Assembly: GCF_000172555.1 (NCBI RefSeq)
Contig: NZ_ABOX02000023.1
Coordinates: 1 to 64,000, forward strand
Origin: Pedosphaera parvula Ellin514
Lineage (GTDB): Bacteria; Verrucomicrobiota; Verrucomicrobiia; Limisphaerales; Pedosphaeraceae
Direction of reading: 5' to 3'
DNA length: 64,000 bases
The translations under genes and the position numbers were made by a program. The notes under the pieces are model-generated. The model saw only the letters and a program-made list of their open reading frames with translations, searched no databases and was not told the origin of the DNA. Shown one piece after another: positions 18,394 through 28,736 of this stretch (the stretch's first letter is position 1; each line of letters starts with the position of its first letter).

Positions 18394-19398
18394 ACATCCA
18401 CGAACCTTCGAATTCTTCGGTCATAATTTCCATCCTCCTCCGCCCCCAAAAATTCTGTGCTAATCTGGGAAATTTGTGGGCGATCCTCCAAGTGCTTTTG
18501 GTTGCATTCTCCTGGCTATCATAAACGGTTGTTGAAAATGGGCACGAGGAGTTCATGCTCTTAATATGCGCTTCAACCAAAGCCTTCTGAAATGGGCCAT
18601 GGTCATTTTCTGCACTCAATGACTAATAACTTCCCTTGTCCCCAAAGCCATGGCTTTTCAGTCTCCATTTTCCTCAAATTTATTGCCTCCTTTCATTCCG
18701 GTCCTTTTCCCCATTTCGGAATTTAACCTTGGCATTCGGTACAAACAGTTCGAAACACCTCCCGCCCCCAACGGCACTTACTAACCAGATAGGCTGTTAT
18801 CATTCAGCTTCGACCGGAAGCTTGGATGAAATGACTCCATGCAGTTACTTTTTTTTGCAACTTAACGCACTAATCACTTGACGCACTAAGCAAACCTTTC
18901 TATTCTGCCCATATCCATCTCGTCACAGAAAAGTAACCTCCTCGTTGGGGACAACTTTTCTCTTGGATGCGAGGATGGAGCAGAAAAAAAAGCCTGCGCC
19001 GGAACATGAGCGGCAATGAACACGGAGTCCATTCAAGGTCTGGACCGCGCGCCAAGGCTCTCAAACCGTAATAACCCGGTTCCAATGAAAACTATGAGCA
19101 GAAAAAAAAATGTTCGACAGCCGGAGTCCTGCCGCAACAACAAAGCCAACCCCTCATTTGCGCGCCACCTGATGGCCCTCGCCGCCGCGCATATGCCCAG
19201 GGAGGTTCACTCATGTGTGTGAAGCCGCAGACCTGGTGCAACAGCTCGATCGAAAGAAACAGTGGCATGAGCACGGCCAGTTTCAAGTATATGGGCCACT
19301 CGTTGAATGAGCTATCTCCAGAGCACACCAACGGTGTAACACAAACGTCACCCGAGTGTCGTCGGCATGAAACATTATGGTGTCAATTTTCGGCACAG
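18394..19398. other. Long intergenic stretch, no recognised gene
   Basis: About 1 kb without a convincing gene. At 18865-18888 two near-identical words (TAACGCACTAA and TGACGCACTAA) stand 16 bp apart, too little to call an iteron. From 19213 an open frame with a good GGAGG (19201-19205) runs in frame into the pilin-like gene; it could be a longer N-terminus or a leader. Confidence 0.4.
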
Positions 19399-20202
19399 AT
19401 GAAAATGCAGAGTAGCACGCGGGCCTTTACTTTAATCGAATTGCTGGTGGTTATCGCCATCATTGCCATTTTGGCAGGGTTGCTGTTGCCAGCGCTAAGC
19501 CGGGCCAAGGACAAAGCAAAACGAATCGGTTGCCTGAGCAATCTCAAACAACTGGGCTTGGGCAGCACGATGTATGCGCTGGATTACGAGGGGAATCTTT
19601 GCCCTCCTTCTATCTCCGGTCGGTTCACCGGTTTTCCGCCGGGAACGGCGTTCACCGATCGTGACGGGTCGGATGATGACCTCAATTGGCTGCTGCCTTA
19701 TGCCAAGAACTTTGGCTCCTATGTGTGCCCGGCGACCCAAAACTATATCCGGACCAATATGAGCACCTATGGGGGGCAGCAGTACGTCGCGGACCTGCTC
19801 GACAACGCCCGGGACCTCAAAGCCAGCGGCCACAGCTACGAATGTTTTGGCACGTTCGGTTATGTGACGGGCAATGCGGAGGTTAGCGCGAAAAAGACTG
19901 AAAACAGGCTGGCCAATCAGACGCTCTCCAAGCCGGCGAACAAGACCGGTGCCTCAGTCGGTACTGCGCCTGGGCCTTCCCGAATATTCTTGTTGCTGGA
20001 TGGCGACGACACGGCTAGCGGCACCAAGCCCGGGGCCACCAACAACTGGCCCGATTCTACGGACAATCACGGCGCGGCCGGGTCGACCATGTCTTTTTGC
20101 GACGGCCATGCCAAGTGGGTGGCGCAAAAGTTTTACGACAGTGTAGTCAATATAAGCCAGAACGGGGACACCACGCACGGGCCGGTGATTCCTCTTCCGT
20201 AA
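19399..20202 (+). CDS. Type II secretion/type IV pilin-like protein with H-X9-DG C-terminus
   Basis: The product (267 residues from this start) carries the prepilin methylation/cleavage motif [30 protein letters not shown]. It has Ala rather than Gly at the cleavage site and the invariant Glu at +5. The C-terminus shows H-rich [13 protein letters not shown], the H-X9-DG/DUF1559 signature of the very numerous pseudopilin-like proteins of Planctomycetes and Verrucomicrobia. These are thought to be surface or periplasmic assemblies; individual roles are unknown. The frame opens at 19213 with an excellent GGAGG seven bases upstream, so a 66-residue longer form cannot be excluded. The next gene follows after 53 bp. 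Confidence 0.85.
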   Translation: MKMQSSTRAFTLIELLVVIAIIAILAGLLLPALSRAKDKAKRIGCLSNLKQLGLGSTMYALDYEGNLCPPSISGRFTGFPPGTAFTDRDGSDDDLNWLLPYAKNFGSYVCPATQNYIRTNMSTYGGQQYVADLLDNARDLKASGHSYECFGTFGYVTGNAEVSAKKTENRLANQTLSKPANKTGASVGTAPGPSRIFLLLDGDDTASGTKPGATNNWPDSTDNHGAAGSTMSFCDGHAKWVAQKFYDSVVNISQNGDTTHGPVIPLP

Positions 20203-20255
20203 GTCAACTTCTAGATAGTGTCAAATTCAATACAACAGTCCATTCCAATAACCAG

Positions 20256-23200
20256 ATGAAATCCACAAGAAACACGAATCGTTTGTACCAGCGGTGTCTC
20301 CGCCCGCTGGTGGGGCTCCTGGCGAGTGGGACAGCCGCTTTGCTTCCCTCGCTGTCGGCCGCGCCCGCTCCCAACCACGGCATTGTCGCCGCCAACATTG
20401 ACGTCACCATCAATGACTTTTTCAACAACACTAATTCGGTGAGCTTTAGCCTGCCCTATCAAACCGGCGATTTTCGGATGGCCCAGGAAGGCTCGAATAA
20501 TGGGGACTATGACACGCAGATTGGCGACAATCCCACGAACAACGTCAACGACGGTGTCATGATAACGAGCGTTCGACAAAACGGCCGCGATGACCAATGG
20601 GTTGCGCATCCGAACACGAACTACAGCATCGCCCAGATTGATTATCATCGGCCGGGCGCAGCGCGTGAAGGCGCATATTGGATTCCGGTGGCGATGGCCA
20701 TCAATCCGACCGCGGTGGTGGAATATGATGTCAACGTGGCGGCGGCCTGGTTTCCCTACAACAAATGGATCGGCGGCTTTGCCCGCAATTCCACCGGCGC
20801 CAACGGCGGTGCCCTTGACCTGTTCACCGGCTCACCGGGCCTCGTCCTGGGCACCAACTTCAAAGACCTCGGGGCTGGCAAATCCATCGTGGATTTGAAG
20901 AGCCTGGGCATTGACTCGCGCACCGACGGCACCTTGCTCGTGGTCGGCGGTAAAAACGAAAACAACTATGCGGTGGCCGGCGTTAACACCACCAACGGAA
21001 CTTGGAATTTGTTGTTGCACGACGTGGCCAATAATGCCGCCAGCACCGAACAAGATCCCATCGCGTTTGTCTTCATTCCCAAGACGGACACCAACGTGAT
21101 CTCCGGGCGCTTTCGAGGCGACGGCACCATTTTGACCTACAGCGGGGCCACTCCCCAGTTTACGGTGACCTCCAACAGCGTGGGCACTTTTGAGCTCAAA
21201 CTCATTGGCAAGACGCCCCGGTACGGCGTCTTGATTGTTTCGCCGGAAGGCGGTTTCACCGGGAACCAGGACAATATTGTCAACTATCAGGTGAACGACG
21301 CCGGGGATGGCTGGATTATCGAATCACGTGACATGCCGGCGCCGGCCAATCAGACCCCCAGCAACATCCCGCCGCTGGAAACGCCCGACAACGGCACCTC
21401 GCCCATCTGTGGTTTCGTGTTCATTCCCGGTCCAACGCCCGGCTTCGCAGTCACCCCGACCAACGGACTGGTGACGAGTGAAACCGGCCAACAAGCCACC
21501 TTCTCGGTCGCGCTGCAAACCCGGCCCACTGCCGACGTGACCATCAATCTCAGCTCGAGCGACACCACCGAAGGCGCCGTCTCGCCTGACAGCCTCACCT
21601 TCACCGCCGACAACTGGAACGTGCCCCAAACCGTCACCGTGACCGGCGTGGATGACGCCCTGGTGGACGGACCCGTGGCCTACTCAGTCATCCTGAGTGC
21701 GGCCATCAGCGCGGATTCGGATTATAACGGCCTGACGCCCTCGAGCGTGGCCCTGGTCAACGCCGACGATGAGAGCGGCGGTTTCGTGGTCAGCCCGACG
21801 GGCGGCCTCACCACCACTGAAGCCGGCGGACAGGCGACCTTCACGGTCCGGCTCACCACTGCGCCCACGGCGGACGTGAGCATCAGCCTGGCCTCCAGCG
21901 ACACCACCGAAGGCACCGTTTCTCCTGCCTCGCTGACGTTTAACGCGAGCAACTGGAACCAGGACCAGACGGTCACGATCACCGGTGTGGATGATTTGGT
22001 CGCGGACGGCAACGTGCCTTACACTATCATCACCGGGGCGGCCACCAGCTCTGACCCAAACTATAACGGCTTTAATCCGCCGGATGTAACCGTGGTGAAC
22101 TTGGACAACGACACCGCCGCTCTGAATATTGTGGCGCCTACCAATGGATTCCAGGTCGTCGAAGGCGGGGCGAATACCTACACCGTCGCGTTGCACAGCC
22201 AGCCCACCGCCAATGTGACCATCTCCCTCACCTCCGGCGATACGGCGCAAGGCGGCACGCCCTCCCCCTCGAGTCTCACTTTCACGCCCGCCAACTGGAA
22301 CATCCCCCAGAGCGTGAGCTTTGCTGGCGCTGACGACCTGAACTTGGACGGGAACACCACTTGGCGGCTTACCAACTCGGTAACCTCCTCTGACACGGTC
22401 TATGCCGCCCTGGCACCGGTAGTGCTTGCCGTGACGACGCTCGACAACGAAGCGACAGTTACACTGCCTTCCGGAGACCTAAGATACGGCATCGGCCAGT
22501 CTGGCGTTGGGATTGACGGACGGGCGGCCATTTCCGACCCGAACACACTGAATTACGCCTCCGCCAAGCTGACTGTCGCCCTCACGGCCAACGGCACGGC
22601 GGACGATCGGCTGGAAATCCGCAGCAGCGGTACCGACCCTGGCCAGATCAGTGTCTCCGGCAACACCGTCAGCTACGGCGGAACGGCCATCGCAACCTTC
22701 ACGGGTGGCACGGGTACCGCACCGCTGGTCGCAACCTTCAACGCCGCCACCGACGTTACTGCTGCGCAGGCCCTGCTTCGCAACATCACCTTCCGCAACG
22801 TCAACAGCAATCCCTCGCGCAACCGCCGTGCCGTCTCTGTTACCTTGACGCACAGCGACGGTGGCACCGGCAGCGCGGCCACCGGCATTAGCCTCGGACT
22901 GGTCCGCTTCGCCGACTTCCAGCAGGAGGCTGATCACGGCTACGGCGCCTATACCAACGCCGCCGACATCGAGTTGTTCCAACTGCAGCCCGACACCGCC
23001 CTGCCGCGGGGGCACTCTACCGACACCAACAATCCACAGATGTGGCTGGATTACCGGGATGCGGACACTCCCAATCAAAGCGAGGCCCTCCTGCGCTTCG
23101 ACAATATCGTCGGCAACGGCCCGGGCCAGATTCCCTCCAATGCCATCATCGTGTCCGCCGAGTTGCTCCTAAACGTCAGAGACGCCGGCGATGGCAGCCC

Positions 23201-24371
23201 GCTCTATCGAATGCTGATCCCGTGGGACGCTACTAACGCAACCTGGAACTCCATGGGCAATGGCATTCAGCCCGACGACGTCAAGGCTCGCAGCACGTAC
23301 GACTCCGCGCTGGGCGTGCCGGCAGTAACCGGGGACAGCGGCATCGGTGTGATCAGCGTCGGCGTTACCGTTGATGTCCAGGCTTGGGTGAATGGGGAGA
23401 ACAATTACGGCTGGGGCATGCCATCGTGGAACAGCGAGATTAACCCCACTTGGGGCAACGGCACCGACGGTCTGGGCTTCCGCTGCTGCGAATCGCCCAA
23501 CATCGACGACCGCCCGCGGCTGCGCGTGCTCTGGTTGCCCGCCAGCTCGGTTAGCACGGCGAGTTTCCGGCAGAATGTCAACGGCTATACCAACGCCGCC
23601 GATACCCGCATCCGGCAAAATACCCCGGATGTCTCCGCCGCCACCGCCACAGCGGTTCTCGTGGATTGGGACGTGGCCGGCACCGGAACGCTTAATCCGG
23701 ATGACGTGCTGATTCGCTTCGATCAGGTCATCGGCACCAACCCGGGCCAGGTGCCGCCGGGCGCAGTCGTCGAAGCAGCAATGCTCGATTTGGCGACCGT
23801 CAGCGGCAACGGCTATGGGGATGGGGGTCAATTCTTCGCGATGCTCACTCCGTGGCAGGACACCGATACGTGGAACTCGCTGGGCAATGGCGTCCAAGCC
23901 GACGGCGTGAAAGCGGCGAGCACGCCGACAGTCTCCGCTGGCTCACCGACGCTTAACCCCAACGTGTGCGGCGGGTACATGTCCTTCGAGGTGACGCCTG
24001 ATGCCCAGGCTTGGGTCAGCGGCATCCGCACCAATTACGGCTGGGCCATCCTGCCGTGGAACGGTGGCGGCGACGGCTGGGCCGTCTCGATGTCCGAATC
24101 CACCGACGAACGCGAACGCCCACAATTGCGCGTTTATTACACCGCCGCGGCCACGCCGCTGAGGATTCTCTCCCTGCAGCGCGGCGCCACCACTGTCACG
24201 CTCAAATTCAGCGGCGTGATCGGCAACACCTACTCCGTGCAACGTGCGCCCACCGTCACCGGCGCGTATTCCAGCATCGGCTCCGTTACCGTGCAACCGG
24301 ACGGCACGGCGACGTTCATGGATAATGCACCGCTGGCAGGACAAGCCTTCTATCGCATCTCTGCTCCATAA
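20256..24371 (+). CDS. Large modular secreted protein (Calx-beta-like repeats, two DNRLRE/CBM96-like modules)
   Basis: This 1371-residue protein has a signal peptide (about 1-35, LVGLLASGTAALLPSLSAAPA). An N-terminal domain of about 350 residues is unassigned. Three beta-sandwich repeats follow with an exact 113-residue period (starting at nt 21441, 21780 and 22119), each with SLTF-NWN-Q-V-GVDD-type motifs like Calx-beta/cadherin-like domains. A further Ig/cadherin-like domain leads to two related modules (about 22906-23540 and 23560-24150), each with NAAD, ALLRFD/VLIRFD, WDATNATWNSMGNG/WQDTDTWNSLGNG and VQAWVNG/AQAWVSG. This is the layout of DNRLRE/CBM96-type carbohydrate-binding domains. 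A short C-terminal beta-domain ends the chain. Likely cell-surface adhesion; no catalytic domain seen. Confidence 0.75.
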   Translation: MKSTRNTNRLYQRCLRPLVGLLASGTAALLPSLSAAPAPNHGIVAANIDVTINDFFNNTNSVSFSLPYQTGDFRMAQEGSNNGDYDTQIGDNPTNNVNDGVMITSVRQNGRDDQWVAHPNTNYSIAQIDYHRPGAAREGAYWIPVAMAINPTAVVEYDVNVAAAWFPYNKWIGGFARNSTGANGGALDLFTGSPGLVLGTNFKDLGAGKSIVDLKSLGIDSRTDGTLLVVGGKNENNYAVAGVNTTNGTWNLLLHDVANNAASTEQDPIAFVFIPKTDTNVISGRFRGDGTILTYSGATPQFTVTSNSVGTFELKLIGKTPRYGVLIVSPEGGFTGNQDNIVNYQVNDAGDGWIIESRDMPAPANQTPSNIPPLETPDNGTSPICGFVFIPGPTPGFAVTPTNGLVTSETGQQATFSVALQTRPTADVTINLSSSDTTEGAVSPDSLTFTADNWNVPQTVTVTGVDDALVDGPVAYSVILSAAISADSDYNGLTPSSVALVNADDESGGFVVSPTGGLTTTEAGGQATFTVRLTTAPTADVSISLASSDTTEGTVSPASLTFNASNWNQDQTVTITGVDDLVADGNVPYTIITGAATSSDPNYNGFNPPDVTVVNLDNDTAALNIVAPTNGFQVVEGGANTYTVALHSQPTANVTISLTSGDTAQGGTPSPSSLTFTPANWNIPQSVSFAGADDLNLDGNTTWRLTNSVTSSDTVYAALAPVVLAVTTLDNEATVTLPSGDLRYGIGQSGVGIDGRAAISDPNTLNYASAKLTVALTANGTADDRLEIRSSGTDPGQISVSGNTVSYGGTAIATFTGGTGTAPLVATFNAATDVTAAQALLRNITFRNVNSNPSRNRRAVSVTLTHSDGGTGSAATGISLGLVRFADFQQEADHGYGAYTNAADIELFQLQPDTALPRGHSTDTNNPQMWLDYRDADTPNQSEALLRFDNIVGNGPGQIPSNAIIVSAELLLNVRDAGDGSPLYRMLIPWDATNATWNSMGNGIQPDDVKARSTYDSALGVPAVTGDSGIGVISVGVTVDVQAWVNGENNYGWGMPSWNSEINPTWGNGTDGLGFRCCESPNIDDRPRLRVLWLPASSVSTASFRQNVNGYTNAADTRIRQNTPDVSAATATAVLVDWDVAGTGTLNPDDVLIRFDQVIGTNPGQVPPGAVVEAAMLDLATVSGNGYGDGGQFFAMLTPWQDTDTWNSLGNGVQADGVKAASTPTVSAGSPTLNPNVCGGYMSFEVTPDAQAWVSGIRTNYGWAILPWNGGGDGWAVSMSESTDERERPQLRVYYTAAATPLRILSLQRGATTVTLKFSGVIGNTYSVQRAPTVTGAYSSIGSVTVQPDGTATFMDNAPLAGQAFYRISAP

Positions 24372-24427
24372 GCAGAGCGCCCCTCGATCACTCTGAGTGC
24401 GAGAAGGGCTGCCTCGTTGATTAACTG

Positions 24428-24454
24428 GGAGCGCCGGCCAAAGGCCGGCGCTCC
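24428..24454. terminator. Strong GC hairpin, probable terminator of the surface-protein transcript
   Basis: Arms GGAGCGCCGGCC (24428-24439) and GGCCGGCGCTCC (24443-24454) pair perfectly over 12 bases with an AAA loop. Only TT and then TTTAT follow, so the T-tract is weak. It may also be one copy of a dispersed palindrome. Confidence 0.55.
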
Positions 24455-24550
24455 TTGCCGTTTATGTTACTGTTTCTGGGGTAATTTGCCTTCCGGGCTC
24501 ACGCCTCACGATCAATCAGCCATTCTCCCCCGGTTCCCCCATTCTTCCCT

Positions 24551-24565
24551 GAGACCAACGGTCTC
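24551..24565. terminator. Short hairpin GAGACC-AAC-GGTCTC followed by TTTTCC
   Basis: A six-base perfect stem with a three-base loop and a short T-run on the plus strand. It is a weak second terminator or leader hairpin before coxB. Confidence 0.3.
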
Positions 24566-24720
24566 TTTTCCTGTAATTGTCCTTCCCCGGTTTTCTCGGT
24601 TCATCACCCCATTGAAGGACAAGGGACCCGGACTAATGTGCAATAATAGCGTGCCTCCGGTGGCACTCTATTCGAACAAGGACATCCGTTCTCGAACAAG
24701 GCTGGGGTTTTCCCCAATCT

Positions 24721-25653
24721 ATGGAAAAAACCAGTATATTTCATCCAAATTCCCCGTTCGCGCGGTCCACCGTGGACCTCCTGAACGTGACGTTCGTCAT
24801 AAGTGCAGTCATCATGACTCTGGTGTGTGGACTGGTTGCCTATTGCATCTGGCGCTTTCGAGGCCGCCCGGAACATCCGGAACCACATCAACTTCGGGGC
24901 CATAAAACGTTGGAGATTGTTTGGACTGTCATTCCTTTTCTGCTGCTGGTCTACCTGCTGATACTCACAGTCCGATCAATGTATGCATCCGATCCCCCCA
25001 GGCACAACAGAGATCCCGATATTATCGTAACTGGACACCAGTTTTGGTGGGAAGCGAGGTATCCAAAGTCCGGTGTGGTGACAGCAAATGAAATTCATAT
25101 CCCCACGGGCCAACCCCTGTTGCTTCGCCTCGAGTCAGCCGATGTCATCCATGATTTCTGGGTAGGGCAACTGGGGCGGAAAATGGACGTGATGCCCGAC
25201 TACGCGAATTTCATCTGGATTCAGGCCAACCAGCCCAGGGATTACTATGGAGTCTGCGCAGAATTCTGCGGGGTTCAACATGCCTGGATGCGGATTCGGG
25301 TAACCGCTCAATCTCCCGAGGAGTTTGCCGACTGGGAACGGCAACAGCTGCAACCTGCTCCCACTCCTGCAGGTGCATCGGCTCAAAGGGGCGCCGAACT
25401 GTTTAGGCAAATAACCTGCATTAACTGCCACGCCATTCGTGGTCTGCCGGGCGAACCCCACGCCGGACCAGATCTCACCCATGTCGCCACTCGTCAAACC
25501 CTGGGTGCAGGCGTGGTTGAGAACACGCCGGAACATTTGGCGCAGTGGCTCAAAAATCCGCAAAAACTCAAACCGGGCAATCTCATGCCAAACATGTTGC
25601 TCACCGACGCACAGGTGCAGGATATGGTGAGTTATTTCCAGACACTAAAATGA
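24721..25653 (+). CDS. coxB: Cytochrome c oxidase subunit II with C-terminal cytochrome c domain (caa3 type)
   Basis: Subunit II (310 residues) takes electrons into the CuA centre. Two N-terminal membrane helices (about 24-44 and 64-84) are followed by the cupredoxin domain: HQFWWEARYP, the CuA His in DVIHDFW and the CAEFCGVQHAWM cluster giving the two Cys, His and Met ligands. A fused cytochrome c domain at about 215-310 has CINCH as haem site and a likely axial Met in GNLMPNML. The fused haem marks the caa3 type, which accepts electrons directly from a bc complex or a small cytochrome. First gene of the operon; its stop overlaps the next start (ATGA). Confidence 0.95.
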   Translation: MEKTSIFHPNSPFARSTVDLLNVTFVISAVIMTLVCGLVAYCIWRFRGRPEHPEPHQLRGHKTLEIVWTVIPFLLLVYLLILTVRSMYASDPPRHNRDPDIIVTGHQFWWEARYPKSGVVTANEIHIPTGQPLLLRLESADVIHDFWVGQLGRKMDVMPDYANFIWIQANQPRDYYGVCAEFCGVQHAWMRIRVTAQSPEEFADWERQQLQPAPTPAGASAQRGAELFRQITCINCHAIRGLPGEPHAGPDLTHVATRQTLGAGVVENTPEHLAQWLKNPQKLKPGNLMPNMLLTDAQVQDMVSYFQTLK

Positions 25654-27887
25654 GTGAAACAACTTCCAACGCCATTCCGCTCCCCCAACCCGCTTCAGTC
25701 AAGGAAACGGGCTGGCTTTATGGATGGATTACCACAGTCGATCACAAACGCATTGGCATTCTCTATCTGTTTACTGCCCTCGTCTTTTTCGCCATAGCCG
25801 GCATCATGGCCCTGCTCATGCGTCTGCAACTGGCCTTCCCAAACAACACTCTCATCCATCCGGCTGCTTATAATCAGCTGTTTACCATGCATGGCACAAC
25901 CATGGTATTCCTGGTCGGAATGCCCATGCTCATCGGGTTCGCCAATTATTTTGTCCCGCTGATGATCGGCGCACGCGACATGGCATTTCCACGACTGAAC
26001 GCCATGACGTTGTGGATGCTGGTATTCGGAGGCATCCTGCTCTACTTCAGCTACGCAACGGGCGATCCTCCTGCCGTCGGCTGGTTCAGCTATGCGCCCC
26101 TGAGTGAAAAATCTTTCTCCTCCGGCCCCGGGGTGAACTACTGGATTGCATCTCTACTCATTCTGGGCACCAGCTCGATCGCTGCCGGCGTTAATTTGAT
26201 CGCAACGGTTTTGTCGCTCCGCGTTCGAGGAATGACCATGCGCAAACTGCCGCTCTTTGTCTGGATGTCCTTCATCACCGCAGTCCTCATCATTTTTGCG
26301 CTCCCTGCACTCAATGTGGCCATCGTGATGCTGTTGATTGATCGGCAACTGAATTCCTTTTTTTTCAGCCCGCTCCGCGGCGGCGCATCCATCCTGTGGC
26401 AGCACTTCTTTTGGGCCTTCGGTCATCCGGAGGTCTACATCCTCGCGCTGCCCGCTTTTGGAATGATTTCGGAAGTGCTGCCGGTATTCTCCCGCAAGCC
26501 GATCTTTGGTTACGAATTCGTTGCAACTTCGGGCGTCATCATCGCCCTGCTGAGCTACGGAGTCTGGGCTCATCATATGTTCGCTTCCGGGTTGGGGCAC
26601 GCTGCTGAAATCTTTTTTGGAGCTGCAAGCATGCTCATCGCCATCCCGACGGGAGTAAAGGTTTTCAACTGGATAGCCACCATGTGGGGCGGCTCGCTGC
26701 GTTTCACCACTTCCATGCTGTTTGCCATAGGCTTTCTCGTCAATTTCACCCTTGGCGGACTCAGCGGCGTCACGTTCACCGCTGTTCCGGCCAACTGGCA
26801 AACAACGGACACCTATTATGTCGTTGCGCATTTCCATTATGTGTTGATCGGCGGCACAGTCTTCGGGACCTTCGCCGGCCTGTACTACTGGTTCCCCAAA
26901 ATGAGTGGCCGCATGCTCTCCGAGCGCCTCGGCAAATGGCATTTTTGGCTGACAATGATCTCCTTCAATTTGACTTTCTTTGTGCAACACATCCTTGGCC
27001 TCATCGGCATGCCGCGTCGCGTGTACACTTATCCAGATCTCCCTTATTACGCCTCTTTGAACCTCATTTCCACCGCGGGAGCGGTGCTCTCCGCAGTCGC
27101 AGTGCTGGTCCTGCTCTGGAATATTTTCCGGAGCCTGCGCCATGGCGAACCTGCGGGGGACAATCCTTGGAGGGCTTTTACATTGGAATGGATCACCACC
27201 TCTCCTCCGGCAGAACACAACTTTGAACGCGTGCCGCCTGTGCACAGCCGCCGGCCGGTATGGGACCTGATGCATCCGGAAAATCCAGACCCGCCCATCT
27301 CCGGCGTGGTCAACCAGGATAGCCCTTATCTGGAAAAGAACTTTGTCGGCATGTGGAGCTTCATTCTTTCTGAAGCGACTTTCTTCGCCCTCCTGATTTC
27401 AGGTTACATCTATTATAATGCCTATTGGCACAGCACTGGGCCTGATGCAGCGGCCCATCTCAACCGCAATCTTGCAACCGTATTCACTCTGTTCCTCCTG
27501 GCCAGCAGCCTCACGTTCTGGCTCGCGGAGAAGAACCTGCATCGCGGCAATCACCATAGCTTTCGCTTCTGGTTGGTCATCACAATACTGCTCGGCCTGG
27601 TTTTTATCGTGGGACAAGGCCATGAATACTTCGATCTGTTCCGTCGCGGCGTTACCATCGATACGACCCTCTTCGCCAGTTCGTTTTTCACCCTGACCGG
27701 TTTTCACGGGTTGCATGTCTGCGTCGGCTTGATTGGCTTGCTGATCGTACTCTGGCTGGCATTCAAAGGTGATTTCAAATCGGGACGAATCGAGGCGGTG
27801 AGAACCATTGGCTTTTACTGGCACTTTGTCGACGTGGTTTGGATCTTTGTCTTTACAACCGTTTATCTCGTCGGACCACATCTATGA
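25650..27887 (+). CDS. Cytochrome c oxidase subunit I fused to subunit III
   Basis: This 745-residue chain holds the O2-reducing core. The subunit I part (about 1-540) shows the low-spin haem His in FTMHGTTM, the CuB His and cross-linked Tyr in FGHPEVYILALP, HHMF, and the haem pair in VAHFHYVLIGG. After a linker of about 50 residues, the subunit III part begins at about residue 560 (FVGMWSFILSEATFFALLISGYIYYNA) and runs to GFYWHFVDVVWIFVF. Such I/III fusions are known in caa3 oxidases, for example Thermus. The start at 25650 shares ATGA with the coxB stop, and its own stop shares ATGA with ctaG, so translation is coupled. Confidence 0.93.
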   Translation: MSETTSNAIPLPQPASVKETGWLYGWITTVDHKRIGILYLFTALVFFAIAGIMALLMRLQLAFPNNTLIHPAAYNQLFTMHGTTMVFLVGMPMLIGFANYFVPLMIGARDMAFPRLNAMTLWMLVFGGILLYFSYATGDPPAVGWFSYAPLSEKSFSSGPGVNYWIASLLILGTSSIAAGVNLIATVLSLRVRGMTMRKLPLFVWMSFITAVLIIFALPALNVAIVMLLIDRQLNSFFFSPLRGGASILWQHFFWAFGHPEVYILALPAFGMISEVLPVFSRKPIFGYEFVATSGVIIALLSYGVWAHHMFASGLGHAAEIFFGAASMLIAIPTGVKVFNWIATMWGGSLRFTTSMLFAIGFLVNFTLGGLSGVTFTAVPANWQTTDTYYVVAHFHYVLIGGTVFGTFAGLYYWFPKMSGRMLSERLGKWHFWLTMISFNLTFFVQHILGLIGMPRRVYTYPDLPYYASLNLISTAGAVLSAVAVLVLLWNIFRSLRHGEPAGDNPWRAFTLEWITTSPPAEHNFERVPPVHSRRPVWDLMHPENPDPPISGVVNQDSPYLEKNFVGMWSFILSEATFFALLISGYIYYNAYWHSTGPDAAAHLNRNLATVFTLFLLASSLTFWLAEKNLHRGNHHSFRFWLVITILLGLVFIVGQGHEYFDLFRRGVTIDTTLFASSFFTLTGFHGLHVCVGLIGLLIVLWLAFKGDFKSGRIEAVRTIGFYWHFVDVVWIFVFTTVYLVGPHL

Positions 27888-28717
27888 CAACAACACAATT
27901 TCTATCCTCAAGCTGGAACGTGATCCCCGCAGCCTTGACATTGTGCGTTCTCCTACTGGCCGCCGGCATGGGAAGACAGATTTCTTCAGCACGTCATAAG
28001 CTCTGGCTGGCATTGGCCGCCGCTCTCTTTGCAGTGGCGATGTTCTCTCCCCTCAACGCCCTAGCCAGGGGATATCTATTCAGTGCACATATGGCTCAGC
28101 ACCTCTTACTGCTTCTAATCATCCCTGCCCTGTTCTGTCTCAGTTTGCCAGTCCAATCCGCTCAACACTCAACGCGGAATGAAAAATGTCCTGAACCCAA
28201 TATCTCTGTGAAGAGCCTTGTAATCTCCTGGCTCGCGGGAGTAGGCGCCATGTGGCTCTGGCACATCCCTGCCTTCTGCAACGCAGCAGCCACAAATGAC
28301 TGGATTCGACGTTTGCAAACCATTTCCCTCCTGATCATGGGGGGAATGTTCTGGTGGCCTGTTCTCCGCCCCGGCACTTCCCGGCGGATTGCACCACTTG
28401 CCGGTGTGGCCTATTTGTTCATGGCCTGCATGGCCTGCACGCTCCTCGGAATTTACATCACCTTTTCCCCGGTGCCTGTCTGTTCGGCTTATCATCACCC
28501 TGTCGATCGACTCGGCATCCTCCCCTTGATCCGGCAGCAGTGGGGTCTCACCCCTTCTGTGGATCAACAGGTGGGTGGCTTGTTGATGTGGGTTCCATCC
28601 TGCTTGATTTACCTCGTCGGTATTATCGGGCAACTCGCCCGCTGGTACGGCAATAATGAACCCGCAGAAGCCCCGTTCGTCCCCAGCCCGCAAGCAGGAG
28701 GGGCCGGAACCTCATAA
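27884..28717 (+). CDS. ctaG: CtaG-type cytochrome oxidase assembly/membrane protein (caa3 family)
   Basis: A 277-residue protein with about seven membrane helices, matching the caa3_CtaG family (PF09678). Characteristic motifs are SAHMAQHLLLLL, MWLWHIPAFCNAA, GGMFWWPVLRP and DQQVGGLLMWVPSCLIYL. In Bacillus this protein is needed for oxidase assembly, probably copper or haem insertion; here the role is inferred from that family and the gene order. It overlaps the subunit I/III gene by four bases. It is not the unrelated Cox11-type CtaG. Confidence 0.88.
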   Translation: MTTTQFLSSSWNVIPAALTLCVLLLAAGMGRQISSARHKLWLALAAALFAVAMFSPLNALARGYLFSAHMAQHLLLLLIIPALFCLSLPVQSAQHSTRNEKCPEPNISVKSLVISWLAGVGAMWLWHIPAFCNAAATNDWIRRLQTISLLIMGGMFWWPVLRPGTSRRIAPLAGVAYLFMACMACTLLGIYITFSPVPVCSAYHHPVDRLGILPLIRQQWGLTPSVDQQVGGLLMWVPSCLIYLVGIIGQLARWYGNNEPAEAPFVPSPQAGGAGTS

Positions 28718-28736
28718 CCCGTTTCGAAAACAATTT

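Larger units (their letters stand above)
24372..24720. other. Intergenic region with two hairpins before the oxidase operon
   Basis: Besides the two hairpins listed separately, this should hold the promoter of the respiratory operon. I see no clear -35/-10 pair. Open frames crossing it have no family resemblance. Confidence 0.4.

Noticed and set aside
18865-18888. Two CGCACTAA-type words as replication iterons
   Set aside because: Only two imperfect copies, no DnaA boxes or replication gene nearby.
20097-20255. Upstream extension of the large surface protein to 20097
   Set aside because: It overlaps the end of the pilin-like gene and puts the signal peptide in the middle of the protein; the ATG at 20256 restores it to the N-terminus.
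26154-27275. 373-codon minus-strand frame
   Set aside because: It is antisense to the oxidase subunit I/III gene, whose haem and copper ligands are all in place.
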